Shown here piece after piece: positions 38,779-48,041 of a DNA stretch of 64,000 nucleotides (its first letter is position 1; each line of letters opens with the position of its first letter). Origin of the DNA: Nitrospira moscoviensis (GTDB lineage: Bacteria > Nitrospirota > Nitrospiria > Nitrospirales > Nitrospiraceae); the NCBI RefSeq assembly GCF_001273775.1, contig NZ_CP011801.1, forward strand, positions 1,900,001 to 1,964,000. Direction: 5' to 3'. A program made the position numbers and the translations under genes. Below the pieces are notes generated by a model. It did not search any database and was not told where the DNA came from. It was given only the letters and a program-made list of their open reading frames with translations.

Positions 38779-39347
38779 TAAGCGGTGGCTTTGGGATCGA
38801 TGAGGAACAGCGCCTGTCCATACTCGACCGATTTCGTGCTTTCCGCCAGGATCTTCACGATGCGGCCATCGGTTTCGGATTCGATCTCGTTCATCAGCTT
38901 CATCGCTTCGACGATGCACAGGACCTGCCCCTTTTTGACGACGTCGCCCTCTTCGACATAGGGATCGGCGTCAGGCGAGGGCGAGCGGTAGAACGTGCCG
39001 ACGATCGGCGAGGTAATGGTCACCATGCCGCTGGCGTTGTCCTGCGCCGGGCCGGCGGTGGCGGCCGGCTGCCCGGCTGTGTGAGCCGCCGGCGGCAGGG
39101 ATTCCTGCACGGACGCCGTGACGGTCTTGACGCCGACTTCGTGCCGCACGCGGATGCGGACACCCTGGCGTTCCAACTCCAATTCGGTGAGATTGTTCTT
39201 TCGGAGAAGATCGATGAGCTCTTGGATCTGCTTCGTCTGGGAGCCGGTGAGCAGGGCCTCCGGAACCGGCTGCGATCCGCCGAACTGCTGCGGAAGGATG
39301 ATGGGACGCGTCTTCCGTTTGGATCGGGTGGATCGGCGCGGGCTCAC
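38778..39347 (-). CDS. accB: Biotin carboxyl carrier protein
   Basis: 189 residues from a GTG start that overlaps the efp stop (GTGA), so translation is probably coupled. The C-terminal 80 residues are the biotinyl domain with the modified lysine in VEAMKLMNE and the usual ending. The middle is an Ala/Pro/Gly linker. The N-terminus is longer and more basic than E. coli AccB ([13 protein letters not shown]). Works with AccC, with AccA/AccD as transferase. Confidence 0.96.
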   Translation of the reverse strand: MSPRRSTRSKRKTRPIILPQQFGGSQPVPEALLTGSQTKQIQELIDLLRKNNLTELELERQGVRIRVRHEVGVKTVTASVQESLPPAAHTAGQPAATAGPAQDNASGMVTITSPIVGTFYRSPSPDADPYVEEGDVVKKGQVLCIVEAMKLMNEIESETDGRIVKILAESTKSVEYGQALFLIDPKATA

Positions 39348-39904
39348 CGGACGCGCTCCACATAGGCTCTGGTGCGGGTGTCGATCTTGATCACGGTCCC
39401 GACCTCCAGATACAGCGGCACTTTGATCGTCGCGCCGGTTTCGACCACGGCCGGCTTGGTGCCGCCCGACGCCGTATCGCCGCGCACGCCCGGCTCCGCA
39501 TCCACGACTTTGAGCTCGATGAAGATCGGCAGCTCCACCGCGATGGGTCGGTGCTCGTAGATCAGAATCTTAACGACCATGTTTTCCTTGAGCAGGTCCG
39601 CATTCTCGCCGAGCTGATTCTTGCCGAAGGTCAGCTGCTCGTACGTTTCGGTGTCCATGAAGGTATAGTCGTTGCCGGTCGCGTAGAGAAACTGCATCTC
39701 CCGCTCTTCCAAGTCCGGCTCGTCGAACCGTTCGCCGGACCGGAACGTCCGGTCGAGCACGTTGCCGGAAAGGTAGCTCTTCAGTTTGGTCCGGACGAAG
39801 GCGCCGCCCTTGCCCGGCTTCACGTGTTGAAACTCCACGATGTAAAACGGCTCGCCTTCCACCATGAGGCGGACACCATTGCGAAAATCGACGGTCGAAA
39901 TCAC
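39344..39904 (-). CDS. efp: Translation elongation factor P
   Basis: 186 residues from a GTG start ([10 protein letters not shown]), preceded by AAGGA. Relieves ribosome stalling at polyproline. Three-domain length, with the loop [14 protein letters not shown]; its central lysine in PGKGG corresponds to the site that EpmA beta-lysylates in E. coli. No epmA/epmB gene lies in the window, so the modification state is unknown. First of the efp-accB-accC set. Confidence 0.96.
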   Translation of the reverse strand: MISTVDFRNGVRLMVEGEPFYIVEFQHVKPGKGGAFVRTKLKSYLSGNVLDRTFRSGERFDEPDLEEREMQFLYATGNDYTFMDTETYEQLTFGKNQLGENADLLKENMVVKILIYEHRPIAVELPIFIELKVVDAEPGVRGDTASGGTKPAVVETGATIKVPLYLEVGTVIKIDTRTRAYVERVR

Positions 39905-39951
39905 CTTGCGCGTCCTTTCCTTGACTCGGCCCGTGTTCGGCGTGGTTCAAA

Positions 39952-40449
39952 TCACTGTTTGCCGGCCCGGGTCCGGGCGGCCGGCCGGGATCGAGCCGCA
40001 GGCTTGGTTCCGTTCGAGGCCAGATGCTCGTGCAGGCCGCGTAAGGCGAGGAGATAGCCGGTCGGTCCGAAGCCGGAAATCTGCGCCAGCGCAACCCCCG
40101 AGATATATGAATGCCGGCGGAACTCTTCCCGCCGGTGGATGTTCGAGAGGTGCACCTCGATCGTCGGCAAATCGACGGCCGCCAGCGCGTCCCGTATGGC
40201 CACACTGGTATGGGTGTAGGCGGCGGGATTGATTACGATGCCGTCGTACCCGGTGCGCGCTTCTTGAATCCACGTGACCAATTCGCCCTCAAGGTTCGAT
40301 TGCCGGATGTCCAGCTGGATCCCTAACTCGTCGCCCAGCTCGGCGAGCGCCGCGTCGATCGCGTCGAGCGAGGTCTTGCCGTAAATGGATGGTTCCCGGT
40401 TCCCGAGCAGATTGAGATTCGGACCATGCAGGACCAACACGCGACGCAT
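39952..40449 (-). CDS. aroQ: Type II 3-dehydroquinate dehydratase
   Basis: 165 residues from ATG 40449 ([16 protein letters not shown]). Third step of the shikimate pathway. Conserved: [16 protein letters not shown] with the catalytic Tyr, the QSNLEGELV strand, [27 protein letters not shown] and a C-terminal GYLLAL. A basic Ala/Arg tail follows. Gene order aroQ-efp-accB-accC is widely conserved in bacteria. Confidence 0.96.
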   Translation of the reverse strand: MRRVLVLHGPNLNLLGNREPSIYGKTSLDAIDAALAELGDELGIQLDIRQSNLEGELVTWIQEARTGYDGIVINPAAYTHTSVAIRDALAAVDLPTIEVHLSNIHRREEFRRHSYISGVALAQISGFGPTGYLLALRGLHEHLASNGTKPAARSRPAARTRAGKQ

Positions 40450-40548
40450 GGCAGCTATAAGCGGCCTCCGACCCAGGGATTTCCGCACACACGATTGATA
40501 TGAGGCGGCATTCTAGCAGTCCCGTCACAGGGGGTCAAACGAGAGACC

Positions 40549-41217
40549 TTACGAGGCGGCTGGATACCGAGGGGGTTCGCGGTCCCGCCGGCGCGCCTGA
40601 AGGGAGCCGAGCCATCGCTCGAGCCGGAGTGCAGCGGCCGGACGCGCCGGAGCCGACGAGGATTCGGCGCCGGTCGCCCGCGGAGGCGGGTCCATCGCGA
40701 TCGGTTCCTGGCTATCGGATTCGTCGGCCGGGCGCCCACCGGTTGCAGCGGCCGGCGGCTCCACGTCCGTCACCGCCTGCGCGGTGGCCGGTTCGGGGGT
40801 CCCCAGCGCGGCGCGCAGCGACAAGGCTTCTTCATCCTGCGCATTGACTGAGAGGATGACCTGGCAGGAACGCAACGCCGATTCTTTGGCGCCTTGGGCG
40901 ACGTAAATCTTCGCCAGTGTCCGGTGCGCCCGCAGATTCTCGGGACTGAGTTTCACCGCTTCTTCGAGAATCGCCTTGGCCTTGACCGGTTGATTCAGCT
41001 GGTCGTAGACGCGGCCGAGCGCGACCATCGCGGTGATGAAATTGGGATAGGCCTTGAGCCCGTCCTCCAAAACCGCCGCCGCCGCCTGCCACATCCCGGC
41101 CTTGCCGTATTCCTCCGCCAGCGGGATGAAGGCCTTGGATCCCGGCTCCTTGGCCAAGGCCAGCGCCAGGCGGTCGATCTCGGCGGCATTGCCGCCTCTG
41201 GATGGCCCCGAGGGCAT
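40549..41217 (-). CDS. TPR-repeat protein
   Basis: 222 residues. The N-terminal 130 residues hold three or four tetratricopeptide units (AFIPLAEEYGKAGMW; ALGRVYDQLNQPVKAKAIL; LRAHRTLAKIYVAQG), a protein-protein interaction fold. The rest is a Pro/Ala/Ser/Glu-rich disordered tail. No signal peptide. It lies between coaBC (4-base gap) and aroQ (about 100-base gap). Function unknown. Confidence 0.75.
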   Translation of the reverse strand: MPSGPSRGGNAAEIDRLALALAKEPGSKAFIPLAEEYGKAGMWQAAAAVLEDGLKAYPNFITAMVALGRVYDQLNQPVKAKAILEEAVKLSPENLRAHRTLAKIYVAQGAKESALRSCQVILSVNAQDEEALSLRAALGTPEPATAQAVTDVEPPAAATGGRPADESDSQEPIAMDPPPRATGAESSSAPARPAAALRLERWLGSLQARRRDREPPRYPAAS

Positions 41218-41221
41218 AGGC

Positions 41222-42475
41222 CTACTCCGTCACCGTCATGGGCCGTGATACTGTCCCGGCGCGCGCGAGCTCCAATGCTGCGGTGAGGAGTTCATCCGCG
41301 AGCCGGCGTTTCGGCATCAAGCCGAACTCTCGGGGCGGGCCGGTTCTCGACAGCACGACCGCCGCGTTGTCGTCGCTGCCGAAGCCCGCCCCAACTCTGG
41401 TCACATCGTTCGCTACGATCAGGTCCAGGCCCTTCGCGAGGAGCTTGGCCTGTGCATGAGGCACCAGGTCCTCTGTTTCGGCGGCGAAGCCGATCAACAA
41501 TTGCGACGTGCGCATGGCCGAGAGCATGGCCAGGATATCGGGCGCCGGCTCGAGCTCCAACGACAGCCGGCTCTGTCCTTGTTTCTTGATTTTCTGCCGC
41601 GCCGGCTCCGTGGGACGGAAATCCGCGACAGCCGCCGCCATGACGACCACCGTAGCCCAGGCAAACCGTTGGGAGAGGGCATCCGCCATTTCCTGCGCCG
41701 TCGTCACCGTGACGACGGCCATGCCAGCCGGCGGCGGGAGGGCTGTTGGTCCGGTGACCAGGACGACCTCCGCGCCCCGGTCGCGCGCCGCTTCCGCGAC
41801 GGCATAACCCATTTTGCCGGAAGACCGGTTGGACAGGAAGCGAACCGGATCGAGTGCTTCTTGAGTAGGCCCGGCCGACACCAGGACGCGCTGCCCGCGC
41901 CAATCGGCCCGTGGCATCACGGCCTGCCGTACGGCCTCCAGGATCTTGTCTTCCGAGGCGAGCCGCCCTTGCGCGATGCGGCCCGACGCCAGCGGCCCCT
42001 CGTCGGGATCGATCACGGCCACGCCGCGCGCGCGCAACTCGGCCACGTGTCGCACCACCGTCGGATGGTTCCACATATCACCGTCCATGGCGGGCGCGAC
42101 GACCAAGGGGCAGCGCGCCGTCAGGAGCATGGTCGACAACACATCGTCGGCGAGCCCGACGGCCGCCTTGGCGAGAAAATTCGCCGTGGCCGGCGCCACG
42201 AGCACGGCGTCGGCCTGTTCCGGAATCGACAGATGCTTCATCTCTTGGTGCGCCTCGAACAAATCGGTCGTGACCGGCGCGCCCGACAGCACTTCGAACG
42301 TGAGCGGGGTGACGAATCGCGTGGCGGATCGGGTCATGACGACCGACACTGACGCCCCTTCGGCGGTCAGCGCGCGAAGCAGGCTCACCGCCTTGTACGC
42401 GGCGATGCTGCCCGTGACGCCCAAGACCAGGCGGCGTCCGCGCAGCGCGGCACGCTGAGGGGCGTCCGCCGTCAC
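41222..42475 (-). CDS. coaBC: Bifunctional phosphopantothenoylcysteine decarboxylase / synthetase
   Basis: 417 residues from a GTG start; the ribosome site GAGGAG lies within the end of rpoZ. N-terminal CoaC flavoprotein domain (GVTGSIAAYKA, the LVVAPAMDGDMW active-site loop, where PAMN is more usual). C-terminal CoaB domain (VSAGPTQEALDPVRFLSNRSSGKMG and the K-rich KIKKQG ligase loop). Makes phosphopantetheine for coenzyme A; CoaD at 18.6-19.1 kb follows. Confidence 0.95.
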   Translation of the reverse strand: MTADAPQRAALRGRRLVLGVTGSIAAYKAVSLLRALTAEGASVSVVMTRSATRFVTPLTFEVLSGAPVTTDLFEAHQEMKHLSIPEQADAVLVAPATANFLAKAAVGLADDVLSTMLLTARCPLVVAPAMDGDMWNHPTVVRHVAELRARGVAVIDPDEGPLASGRIAQGRLASEDKILEAVRQAVMPRADWRGQRVLVSAGPTQEALDPVRFLSNRSSGKMGYAVAEAARDRGAEVVLVTGPTALPPPAGMAVVTVTTAQEMADALSQRFAWATVVVMAAAVADFRPTEPARQKIKKQGQSRLSLELEPAPDILAMLSAMRTSQLLIGFAAETEDLVPHAQAKLLAKGLDLIVANDVTRVGAGFGSDDNAAVVLSRTGPPREFGLMPKRRLADELLTAALELARAGTVSRPMTVTE

Positions 42476-42477
42476 AG

Positions 42478-42843
42478 CTACTCCTCGCCGGAGGCCTGCG
42501 CGGGAGCCGGTTTCGCCGTATCGTCCACGTAGACGCTCAGCTCTTTCTTGATCTCCCGGGCGTCTTCGCCGGTCATCATCGCCAACCGCTCGCTCTCGCC
42601 TTCTTTGCCGCGCTTCGCTTCCTTCATCGCGTCCCGCGCCTCCTTGCCGGTGAGGAACTTCACCTTGCCGCGCAAGACTTCGTCCAAGGCGGTCGTCGTT
42701 TCCTTTGCGAACCGCGACGGGCCGGTCGGTTTGGCGCCCTGGGTCAAGTGCTTGGCCCGCTGGGCGGCCACGATCACCAGCCGGTGGCGCGAATCGAATT
42801 CCTTCGGAGAGTACTGGGGCAACAAGCTCAGCATGTCAATCAT
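42478..42843 (-). CDS. rpoZ: RNA polymerase omega subunit
   Basis: 121 residues. The omega core is clear: DSRHRLVIVAAQRAKHLTQG and the TTALDEVLRGKV helix. It promotes assembly of RNA polymerase. A Lys/Glu-rich extension of about 50 residues follows the core, longer than E. coli omega (91 residues). Between gmk and coaBC, the usual place for rpoZ. Confidence 0.93.
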   Translation of the reverse strand: MIDMLSLLPQYSPKEFDSRHRLVIVAAQRAKHLTQGAKPTGPSRFAKETTTALDEVLRGKVKFLTGKEARDAMKEAKRGKEGESERLAMMTGEDAREIKKELSVYVDDTAKPAPAQASGEE

Positions 42844-42861
42844 GGTCGCGTCTGCTCCCTG

Positions 42862-43578
42862 CTATTTGGTGGATGGACTGTCACGATCGGTCGGTTTCGT
42901 CTCTTTTTCGAGAATGAAGTTCTGCTCCAGCCACTGCATGTCGAGCCGCTTGGTCTTGAGGCGTTCGGCCACAAAGATGCTTTGCAGCTCGCGCAGCGAT
43001 TGGGTGAGGTCGTCGTTGCGGACGATGTAATAGTATTCGCGGTAGCTCCAGACCTCTTCCTTGACTTTCTGCAGCCGGCGCAGGATTTCTTCCGGCGCAT
43101 CCGACGCCCGGCTCTGCAATCGGGCGCGGAGGGTGTCCATGGACGGAGGCAGAATGAAAATGTAGACGCCGTCCTCGAATTTCTTCTTGACCTGCATCGC
43201 GCCCTGGACGTCGATTTCCAGCAGCACGTCGATGCCCTGCTCCATCTTGTCCATCAGGGCTTTGCGCGGCGTGCCGTACCAGTTGCCGTAGACGTGCGCG
43301 TATTCCATGAACTCGTTGCGCTCGATCATGCCTTGGAAGGTTTTCTCGTCGATGAAGAAATATTCCCGCCCGTGCTCTTCTCCCGGCCGAGGCTTTCGCG
43401 TGGTGTACGAGACGGAATGCCAGAGACCGGCCACCGAGGTGGTGAGTTGTTTGCACAACGTCGTTTTGCCGGTCCCGGAGGGGGCCGAAATGATGAAGAG
43501 GATGCCCCGCCGTTCGGGCCCATGATGCCCCTGATTCGGCGCGGACGGCAGGCTGCTTGTGGTGGCGGCGGTCGTCAT
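42862..43578 (-). CDS. gmk: Guanylate kinase
   Basis: 238 residues. Phosphorylates GMP. P-loop SAPSGTGKTTL near residue 31, the GMP-binding SYTTRKPRPGEEHGREY and the VLLEIDVQGA strand are present. It has about 25 extra residues before the domain, possibly meaning a later real start. Its ATG overlaps the stop of the yicC-like gene (ATGA). Confidence 0.95.
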   Translation of the reverse strand: MTTAATTSSLPSAPNQGHHGPERRGILFIISAPSGTGKTTLCKQLTTSVAGLWHSVSYTTRKPRPGEEHGREYFFIDEKTFQGMIERNEFMEYAHVYGNWYGTPRKALMDKMEQGIDVLLEIDVQGAMQVKKKFEDGVYIFILPPSMDTLRARLQSRASDAPEEILRRLQKVKEEVWSYREYYYIVRNDDLTQSLRELQSIFVAERLKTKRLDMQWLEQNFILEKETKPTDRDSPSTK

Positions 43579-44444
43579 TCGACGTTTTGAATCTGTTCGC
43601 GGATGCGCTCCAGTTCAGCCTTCATCTGGACGACGGACGCCGTGATGGTCGCGTCGTTGGCTTTGGAGCCGACGGTGTTCACTTCCCGGCCCATCTCCTG
43701 GACCAGGAAATCCAATGTTTTTCCGACCGATTCGCTGCTGTGGATCGTCTGCTCAAACTGTAGCATATGGGCGTCTAACCTGACCAATTCTTCTGTAATG
43801 TCGGACCGATCCGCGTAGACGGCCAACTCCTGATGCAGGCGGGGCAGATCCGGAATCGCCTCCCCCAGCAGTTTCTCGACCCGCGTCTTCATCCGGTCGA
43901 ACGCCTCTCCGGCCACCGACGGAGCCCGGACGGCGACCGCCGCCTTCATGGTCCGTAACGTTTCCAGCCGCCCCAAAATATCGCGCGCCAGCAGGAGGCC
44001 TTCCTTCTTGCGCATGGCGGCCAAGTCCTGCACGGCCTGCAGGCCGTGCTTCTCCACCATCTTGGCAAGCTTCGGGTCATCGGCCGGTTGATCGGAGAGT
44101 CCGACAATGTCGCGAAACCCGGCCACCAGCCCTATGTCGATGGAGCCCCCGAGCTTGAGGGTACGCTGGAGGGAGCGGAGTGCCCGATGGTACTGTTTCG
44201 CCAACTCAGCGTCAAGCTGCAGGGACCGCTGGCCCCGGCCGCCCTGCAGCGAGACCGTCAGATCCACTCGGCCTCGCGCGCAGCGTTGCTGGATGGCCTT
44301 CTTGAACGTCTCTTCCAGGGCGCCCATCGATTTGGGCAGTCTGATGGAGGTTTCCAGAAAACGATGGTTCACCGACTTCACTTCGACGGTCACGGCGCCA
44401 TCCGGGCTCTGCCGCCGTCCGAAGCCGGTCATGCTGGTGATCAT
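43575..44444 (-). CDS. yicC: YicC-family endoribonuclease
   Basis: 289 residues from ATG 44444 (MITSMTGFGR), which overlaps the nth stop (ATGA); the frame extends nine codons upstream but the family starts here. N-terminal YicC domain with SVNHRFLETSIRLPK, C-terminal DUF1732 with ITEELVRLDAHM and the ending GREVNTVGSKANDATI, characteristic of the family. E. coli YicC is an endoribonuclease acting on small-RNA targets. Its position before gmk is strongly conserved. Confidence 0.93.
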   Translation of the reverse strand: MITSMTGFGRRQSPDGAVTVEVKSVNHRFLETSIRLPKSMGALEETFKKAIQQRCARGRVDLTVSLQGGRGQRSLQLDAELAKQYHRALRSLQRTLKLGGSIDIGLVAGFRDIVGLSDQPADDPKLAKMVEKHGLQAVQDLAAMRKKEGLLLARDILGRLETLRTMKAAVAVRAPSVAGEAFDRMKTRVEKLLGEAIPDLPRLHQELAVYADRSDITEELVRLDAHMLQFEQTIHSSESVGKTLDFLVQEMGREVNTVGSKANDATITASVVQMKAELERIREQIQNVE

Positions 44445-45106
44445 CGCGGCAGTTTTCCTTTCCACGTGCATTCGTCATAGATGGGACAGACGCCGCAACG
44501 CGGCGTCCGGGCCACGCAGGTGTAGCGCCCATGGAGCAGCAGGCGCTGGGACACGCCGGTCCATTCCTCCCGAGGATAGATCCGCTGCAGATCCCGCTCG
44601 ATCTCCACCGGATCACCGGACCCGGTCAGCGCCAGCCGGTTCGCGACGCGGATGACATGCGTATCGACGACCACGGCCGGCTGCCCGTACGCCCCGCCGA
44701 GTATGACGTTGGCCGTCTTCCGCCCGACGCCCGGGATGGTGGTCAATTCGTCCATGGTCCTTGGCACCTCGCCCTGGAACCGTTCCACGACCGCCTGGGC
44801 GCATCCGACCAGGTTCTTGGCTTTGCTCTTGTAGAAGCCGGTGGATTTGATCAACGTTTCCAATTCGGCGGGCTTGGCCTTCGCCATCTCGTGGGGACCG
44901 GGGTACCGGGTGAAGAGGGCCGGGGTCACCTGATTGACGCGTTGATCGGTGCATTGCGCGGACAGGATCGTGGCGACGAGCAGTTCCCAGGGCGAGCGGT
45001 GGTTCAGTTCTACCCGGGCCTCCGGCATGGCGCGGCGGAGGTTCTCGGCGATCCGCGCGGGGCGATCCGAGGCTGCGGCTGAGCGACGGCGCATCACGTT
45101 CTTCAC
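44441..45106 (-). CDS. nth: Endonuclease III (DNA glycosylase/AP lyase)
   Basis: 221 residues from GTG 45106; ATG 45094 is an alternative start. Removes oxidised pyrimidines. Helix-hairpin-helix with catalytic Lys (TIPGVGRKTANVIL), catalytic Asp in VVDTHVIRVANRL, and the [4Fe-4S] loop CVARTPRCGVCPIYDEC with spacing Cys-6-Cys-2-Cys-5-Cys. First of the nth-yicC-gmk-rpoZ-coaBC series, 21 bases after hflX. Confidence 0.96.
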   Translation of the reverse strand: MKNVMRRRSAAASDRPARIAENLRRAMPEARVELNHRSPWELLVATILSAQCTDQRVNQVTPALFTRYPGPHEMAKAKPAELETLIKSTGFYKSKAKNLVGCAQAVVERFQGEVPRTMDELTTIPGVGRKTANVILGGAYGQPAVVVDTHVIRVANRLALTGSGDPVEIERDLQRIYPREEWTGVSQRLLLHGRYTCVARTPRCGVCPIYDECTWKGKLPR

Positions 45107-45127
45107 AGCGGGCTGATTGTGCAGGGG

Positions 45128-46822
45128 TCAGCGGCGAGATGCAAGCGCGACCAGGTCGCGGTCTGGATGGAAATCCGGCCACGCCGGAGTCTCCGCCGTC
45201 AATGAGCGCACGTGCGCTTCCAACTGCGCCAGCAGCGGACGCAGCGTTGCCGGATTCAACGCCGAAATGCCGATGGCCCGGTAGCGGCGGCAGAGCGGCT
45301 CCACCTGGTGCGCCGGCAGCCGGTCACACTTGTTGAAGACCAGCAACCTCGGAATGGTATCCAGATGCAGTTCTTGGAGAATGTCGGTGACGGCGGTGAT
45401 CTGTATGTCGATGTCCGCCGCGCTTGCGTCCACGACATGCAAGAGGAGATCGGCTTCGCGGAGCTCCTCCAGCGTCGTGCGAAATGCGCCGACCAGCTCT
45501 TTCGGCAAATCCCGAATGAAGCCGACGGTATCGGTCACGATCACTTCGCGGTCTTCCGGGCAGCGCAGCCGCCGGCTGGTGGTATCGAGTGTTTCGAAGA
45601 CGCGGTTCTGCGCGGAGACCTGGCTCTTGGTCAGCACGTTGAGCAGCGTCGATTTGCCCGCGTTCGTATAGCCCACGAGTGAGATCACCGGCAAGCCGTG
45701 GCGGCCGCGCCGCGCCCGGCGCTGATCTTGATGCCGCGCGAAATGGGCCAATTCGCGCTCCAGATGCGTGATCCGATCGTGGATGCGCCGGCGGTCGGTT
45801 TCCAATTTCGTTTCGCCCGGCCCTCGGGTGCCGATGCCGCCGCCGAGACGGGACAGGTGCGTGCCTTTGCCCGACAACCGCGGCAACATGTACCGGAGCT
45901 GCGCCAGCTCCACCTGCACCTTGCCTTCTCGGCTGTGCGCGCGGCGGGCGAAGATGTCCAGAATCAGCTGGGTCCGGTCGATGACTTTGATGTCGGTCAT
46001 CTCGGAGATCGCCCGAGACTGAGCCGGCGTGAGCGTCTGATCGAAGATGACCATGTCGGCGCCCTTGTGCAGCGTTTGGATCAGCACTTCCTTGAGCTTG
46101 CCGCTGCCGAGCAGATACCGCTGATGGCCGTCCGGCGTCCGTTGCGCCATCCGGTCGATGACCGTCACGTCCGCCGAGGTCGCGAGCTCGGCCAACTCCA
46201 CCAGCCGATCTTCCTGCTCGGCCTTCCCCTGCGGCGAGGCGCTGACCAAGATGGCCGACTCCTTGCCGCCCCCGACGGTATGGTGTCCGCGCGCGGCTTG
46301 CAGGTCGGCCTCGAGCTCTTCAATGAATTCATCGAAGGCGATCGTACAGTGATGGAGCGGGACGGCCTTGAGGACCTTGAAGAGCTGGCCCGTCTCGCTG
46401 GGGGGGAGCAAATGGGCCAGATACAGGTTGCCGGGGTTGCCGTCCGAGGTCACGGAGAGGACGCCGATCAGGTCAAGGCGGAGATAGGCAAGATCCGTGA
46501 GGGCTTCCTGGCTCAGCGGTTGGTCGTGCAACTGGGTGCGAATCAGCCGGAGGCCGCGCAAGGACCTGACGCCGGCGCGGAACTTGGCCAACGTCGTGGG
46601 CGACAGCGTGAGGTCCGTCCCCACGATGATTTCCTGGACCAAGCCGCGCCGCGTGAGCAGTACGGCGAGCGGCCGGCGGATGTCAAGCGACAGCTGGCAC
46701 AGCGTTCGCGCCAACTCGGGGGAAAGGATTTTATCCGGCGCAACCCGGCGCCGATACAGGCGCTCGATCGCCGCCAGTTCGCTCGCGCGGAGGCCGGTAA
46801 TGTGGCCGCGTATCTCCGGAAT
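45128..46822 (-). CDS. hflX: GTPase HflX, apparently initiated at ATT
   Basis: About 564 residues if begun at ATT 46822. The first ATG/GTG/TTG in frame is TTG 46714, 36 codons later. That leaves out IPEIRGHITGL and LAAIERLYRRRV, which align with the conserved N-terminus of other HflX proteins. TAGGAG, formed partly by the tsaD stop, lies five bases before the ATT. The GTPase domain is intact: GYTNAGKST, DTVGFIRDLP, NKCD; an N-terminal GTP-binding/ribosome domain with RLGGGIGTRGPGETKLE precedes it. HflX splits stalled or inactive ribosomes. Start is inference; the gene is certain. Confidence 0.9.
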   Translation of the reverse strand: MPEIRGHITGLRASELAAIERLYRRRVAPDKILSPELARTLCQLSLDIRRPLAVLLTRRGLVQEIIVGTDLTLSPTTLAKFRAGVRSLRGLRLIRTQLHDQPLSQEALTDLAYLRLDLIGVLSVTSDGNPGNLYLAHLLPPSETGQLFKVLKAVPLHHCTIAFDEFIEELEADLQAARGHHTVGGGKESAILVSASPQGKAEQEDRLVELAELATSADVTVIDRMAQRTPDGHQRYLLGSGKLKEVLIQTLHKGADMVIFDQTLTPAQSRAISEMTDIKVIDRTQLILDIFARRAHSREGKVQVELAQLRYMLPRLSGKGTHLSRLGGGIGTRGPGETKLETDRRRIHDRITHLERELAHFARHQDQRRARRGRHGLPVISLVGYTNAGKSTLLNVLTKSQVSAQNRVFETLDTTSRRLRCPEDREVIVTDTVGFIRDLPKELVGAFRTTLEELREADLLLHVVDASAADIDIQITAVTDILQELHLDTIPRLLVFNKCDRLPAHQVEPLCRRYRAIGISALNPATLRPLLAQLEAHVRSLTAETPAWPDFHPDRDLVALASRR

Positions 46823-46833
46823 AACGTCTCCTA
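46820..46833 (-). promoter_or_regulatory. Ribosome site of hflX overlapping the tsaD stop codon
   Basis: Minus strand reads TAGGAG-ACGTT-ATT. The TAG is the stop of tsaD, and AGGAG is spaced five bases from the ATT proposed as hflX start. This arrangement suggests termination-reinitiation coupling of tsaD and hflX. Confidence 0.6.
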
Positions 46834-47919
46834 TGAAACCCGTGCGACGCGTCCGGCGGGCCGGACGCGCCCCTGTCCATTCGGCACGGTCGTCGGATGA
46901 ATATCCAATGGCAGAAGCGGTTCGACGCCGCGCTGCACAAGCACCTGACGCCCCGCGGCGGCGATCATGGCTGCATTGTCCGTACAGTACGCCATCGGCG
47001 GCAGCGAGAGACGCACCTGTTCACGCTCCGCCCGTTCTTTCAACAACGCTCTGAGGCGGGAGTTGGCGGATACTCCTCCCACCACCGCGAGCGCGGACAG
47101 TCCGGTTTGAGACAGGGCGGCGAAGGCGTTGTCTACGAGCACCTGCACGATGGACTCCTGGTAGCTGGCGGCGAGGTCGGCGACCTGCACCGGCGTCGGC
47201 GGAGCCGGCATGTCACGGAGCTTATAGAGCAACGATGTTTTCAGACCGCTGAAGCTGAACTCCAAGTCGCTCTTGCGCAGCCGGAATCGAGGAAACGCAA
47301 TGGCCTGCGGATCGCCCGAACGAGCGATCCGGTCGATCGCCGGCCCGCCGGGGAATTCCAGTCCAAGCATCTGCGCGCCCTTGTCGAAGGCCTCGCCCGC
47401 CGCGTCATCTCTGGTACAGCCCAACAGGGCGCTGCACCCGTCGGCCTCGCGCCGATACAGATGCGTATGGCCCCCGGAGACGACCAGCACCACGCAGGGC
47501 AAGGGAAACGTGGGATCCGCAAGCCAGGCCGAGGCGATGTGGCCTTCCAGATGGTTTACGCCGACCAGCGGAAGCTGCAAGCCGTAGCTGAGCGCCTTCG
47601 CATAGTTCACGCCGACCAACAAGGCGCCGGCCAACCCCGGGCCCTGCGTTACGGCCACAGCGCCCAGATCACGTTTGGACACCTGCGCCTGCTGCAGGGC
47701 TTCCGCCACGACCGTATCGATCGTCGTGATATGGGCCCGGGCCGCCAATTCCGGCACGACGCCGCCGAATTTGCCGTGCACCGCATGCTGGCTGCTGACG
47801 ACATTGGCCAGGACGCGGCCCTCGCGGTCCAGCACGGCCCCCGCGGTCTCGTCACAGGAGGACTCGATCCCGAGGACAGGACTCGGTGTCCAGGGTGACG
47901 AAGCGGCAGAGCTAGGCAT
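46831..47919 (-). CDS. tsaD: tRNA N6-threonylcarbamoyladenosine transferase
   Basis: 362 residues. ASKHA-fold enzyme that transfers the threonylcarbamoyl group to A37 of tRNA, using the product of TsaC (encoded at 15.8 kb). Motifs: LGIESSCDETAG, the metal-binding HLEGH, VVSGGHTHLY, and NSRLR in the C-terminal lobe with DNAAMIAAAG. Partners TsaB and TsaE are not in the window. Coupled to hflX downstream. Confidence 0.96.
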   Translation of the reverse strand: MPSSAASSPWTPSPVLGIESSCDETAGAVLDREGRVLANVVSSQHAVHGKFGGVVPELAARAHITTIDTVVAEALQQAQVSKRDLGAVAVTQGPGLAGALLVGVNYAKALSYGLQLPLVGVNHLEGHIASAWLADPTFPLPCVVLVVSGGHTHLYRREADGCSALLGCTRDDAAGEAFDKGAQMLGLEFPGGPAIDRIARSGDPQAIAFPRFRLRKSDLEFSFSGLKTSLLYKLRDMPAPPTPVQVADLAASYQESIVQVLVDNAFAALSQTGLSALAVVGGVSANSRLRALLKERAEREQVRLSLPPMAYCTDNAAMIAAAGRQVLVQRGVEPLLPLDIHPTTVPNGQGRVRPAGRVARVS

Positions 47920-47940
47920 TCACGACCCTCGACGTGAAGC

Positions 47941-47995
47941 GGGGGAGGAGAAGAAGACGACACGACCCCTGCGGCGGACCGCCGCAGGGGTCGTG
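47941..47995 (-). terminator. Strong terminator after clpC
   Basis: Perfect 17-base arms (CACGACCCCTGCGGCGG and its complement, 47961-47977 and 47979-47995), 47 bases past the clpC stop. On the minus strand it is followed by a pyrimidine-rich tract (TCGTCTTCTTCTCC), not a pure T-run. It separates clpC from tsaD. Confidence 0.65.
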
Positions 47996-48041
47996 CATCG
48001 GTGTGGACTGGGGCAACGTCGCGCTCTTCACAAGCCGTGTA

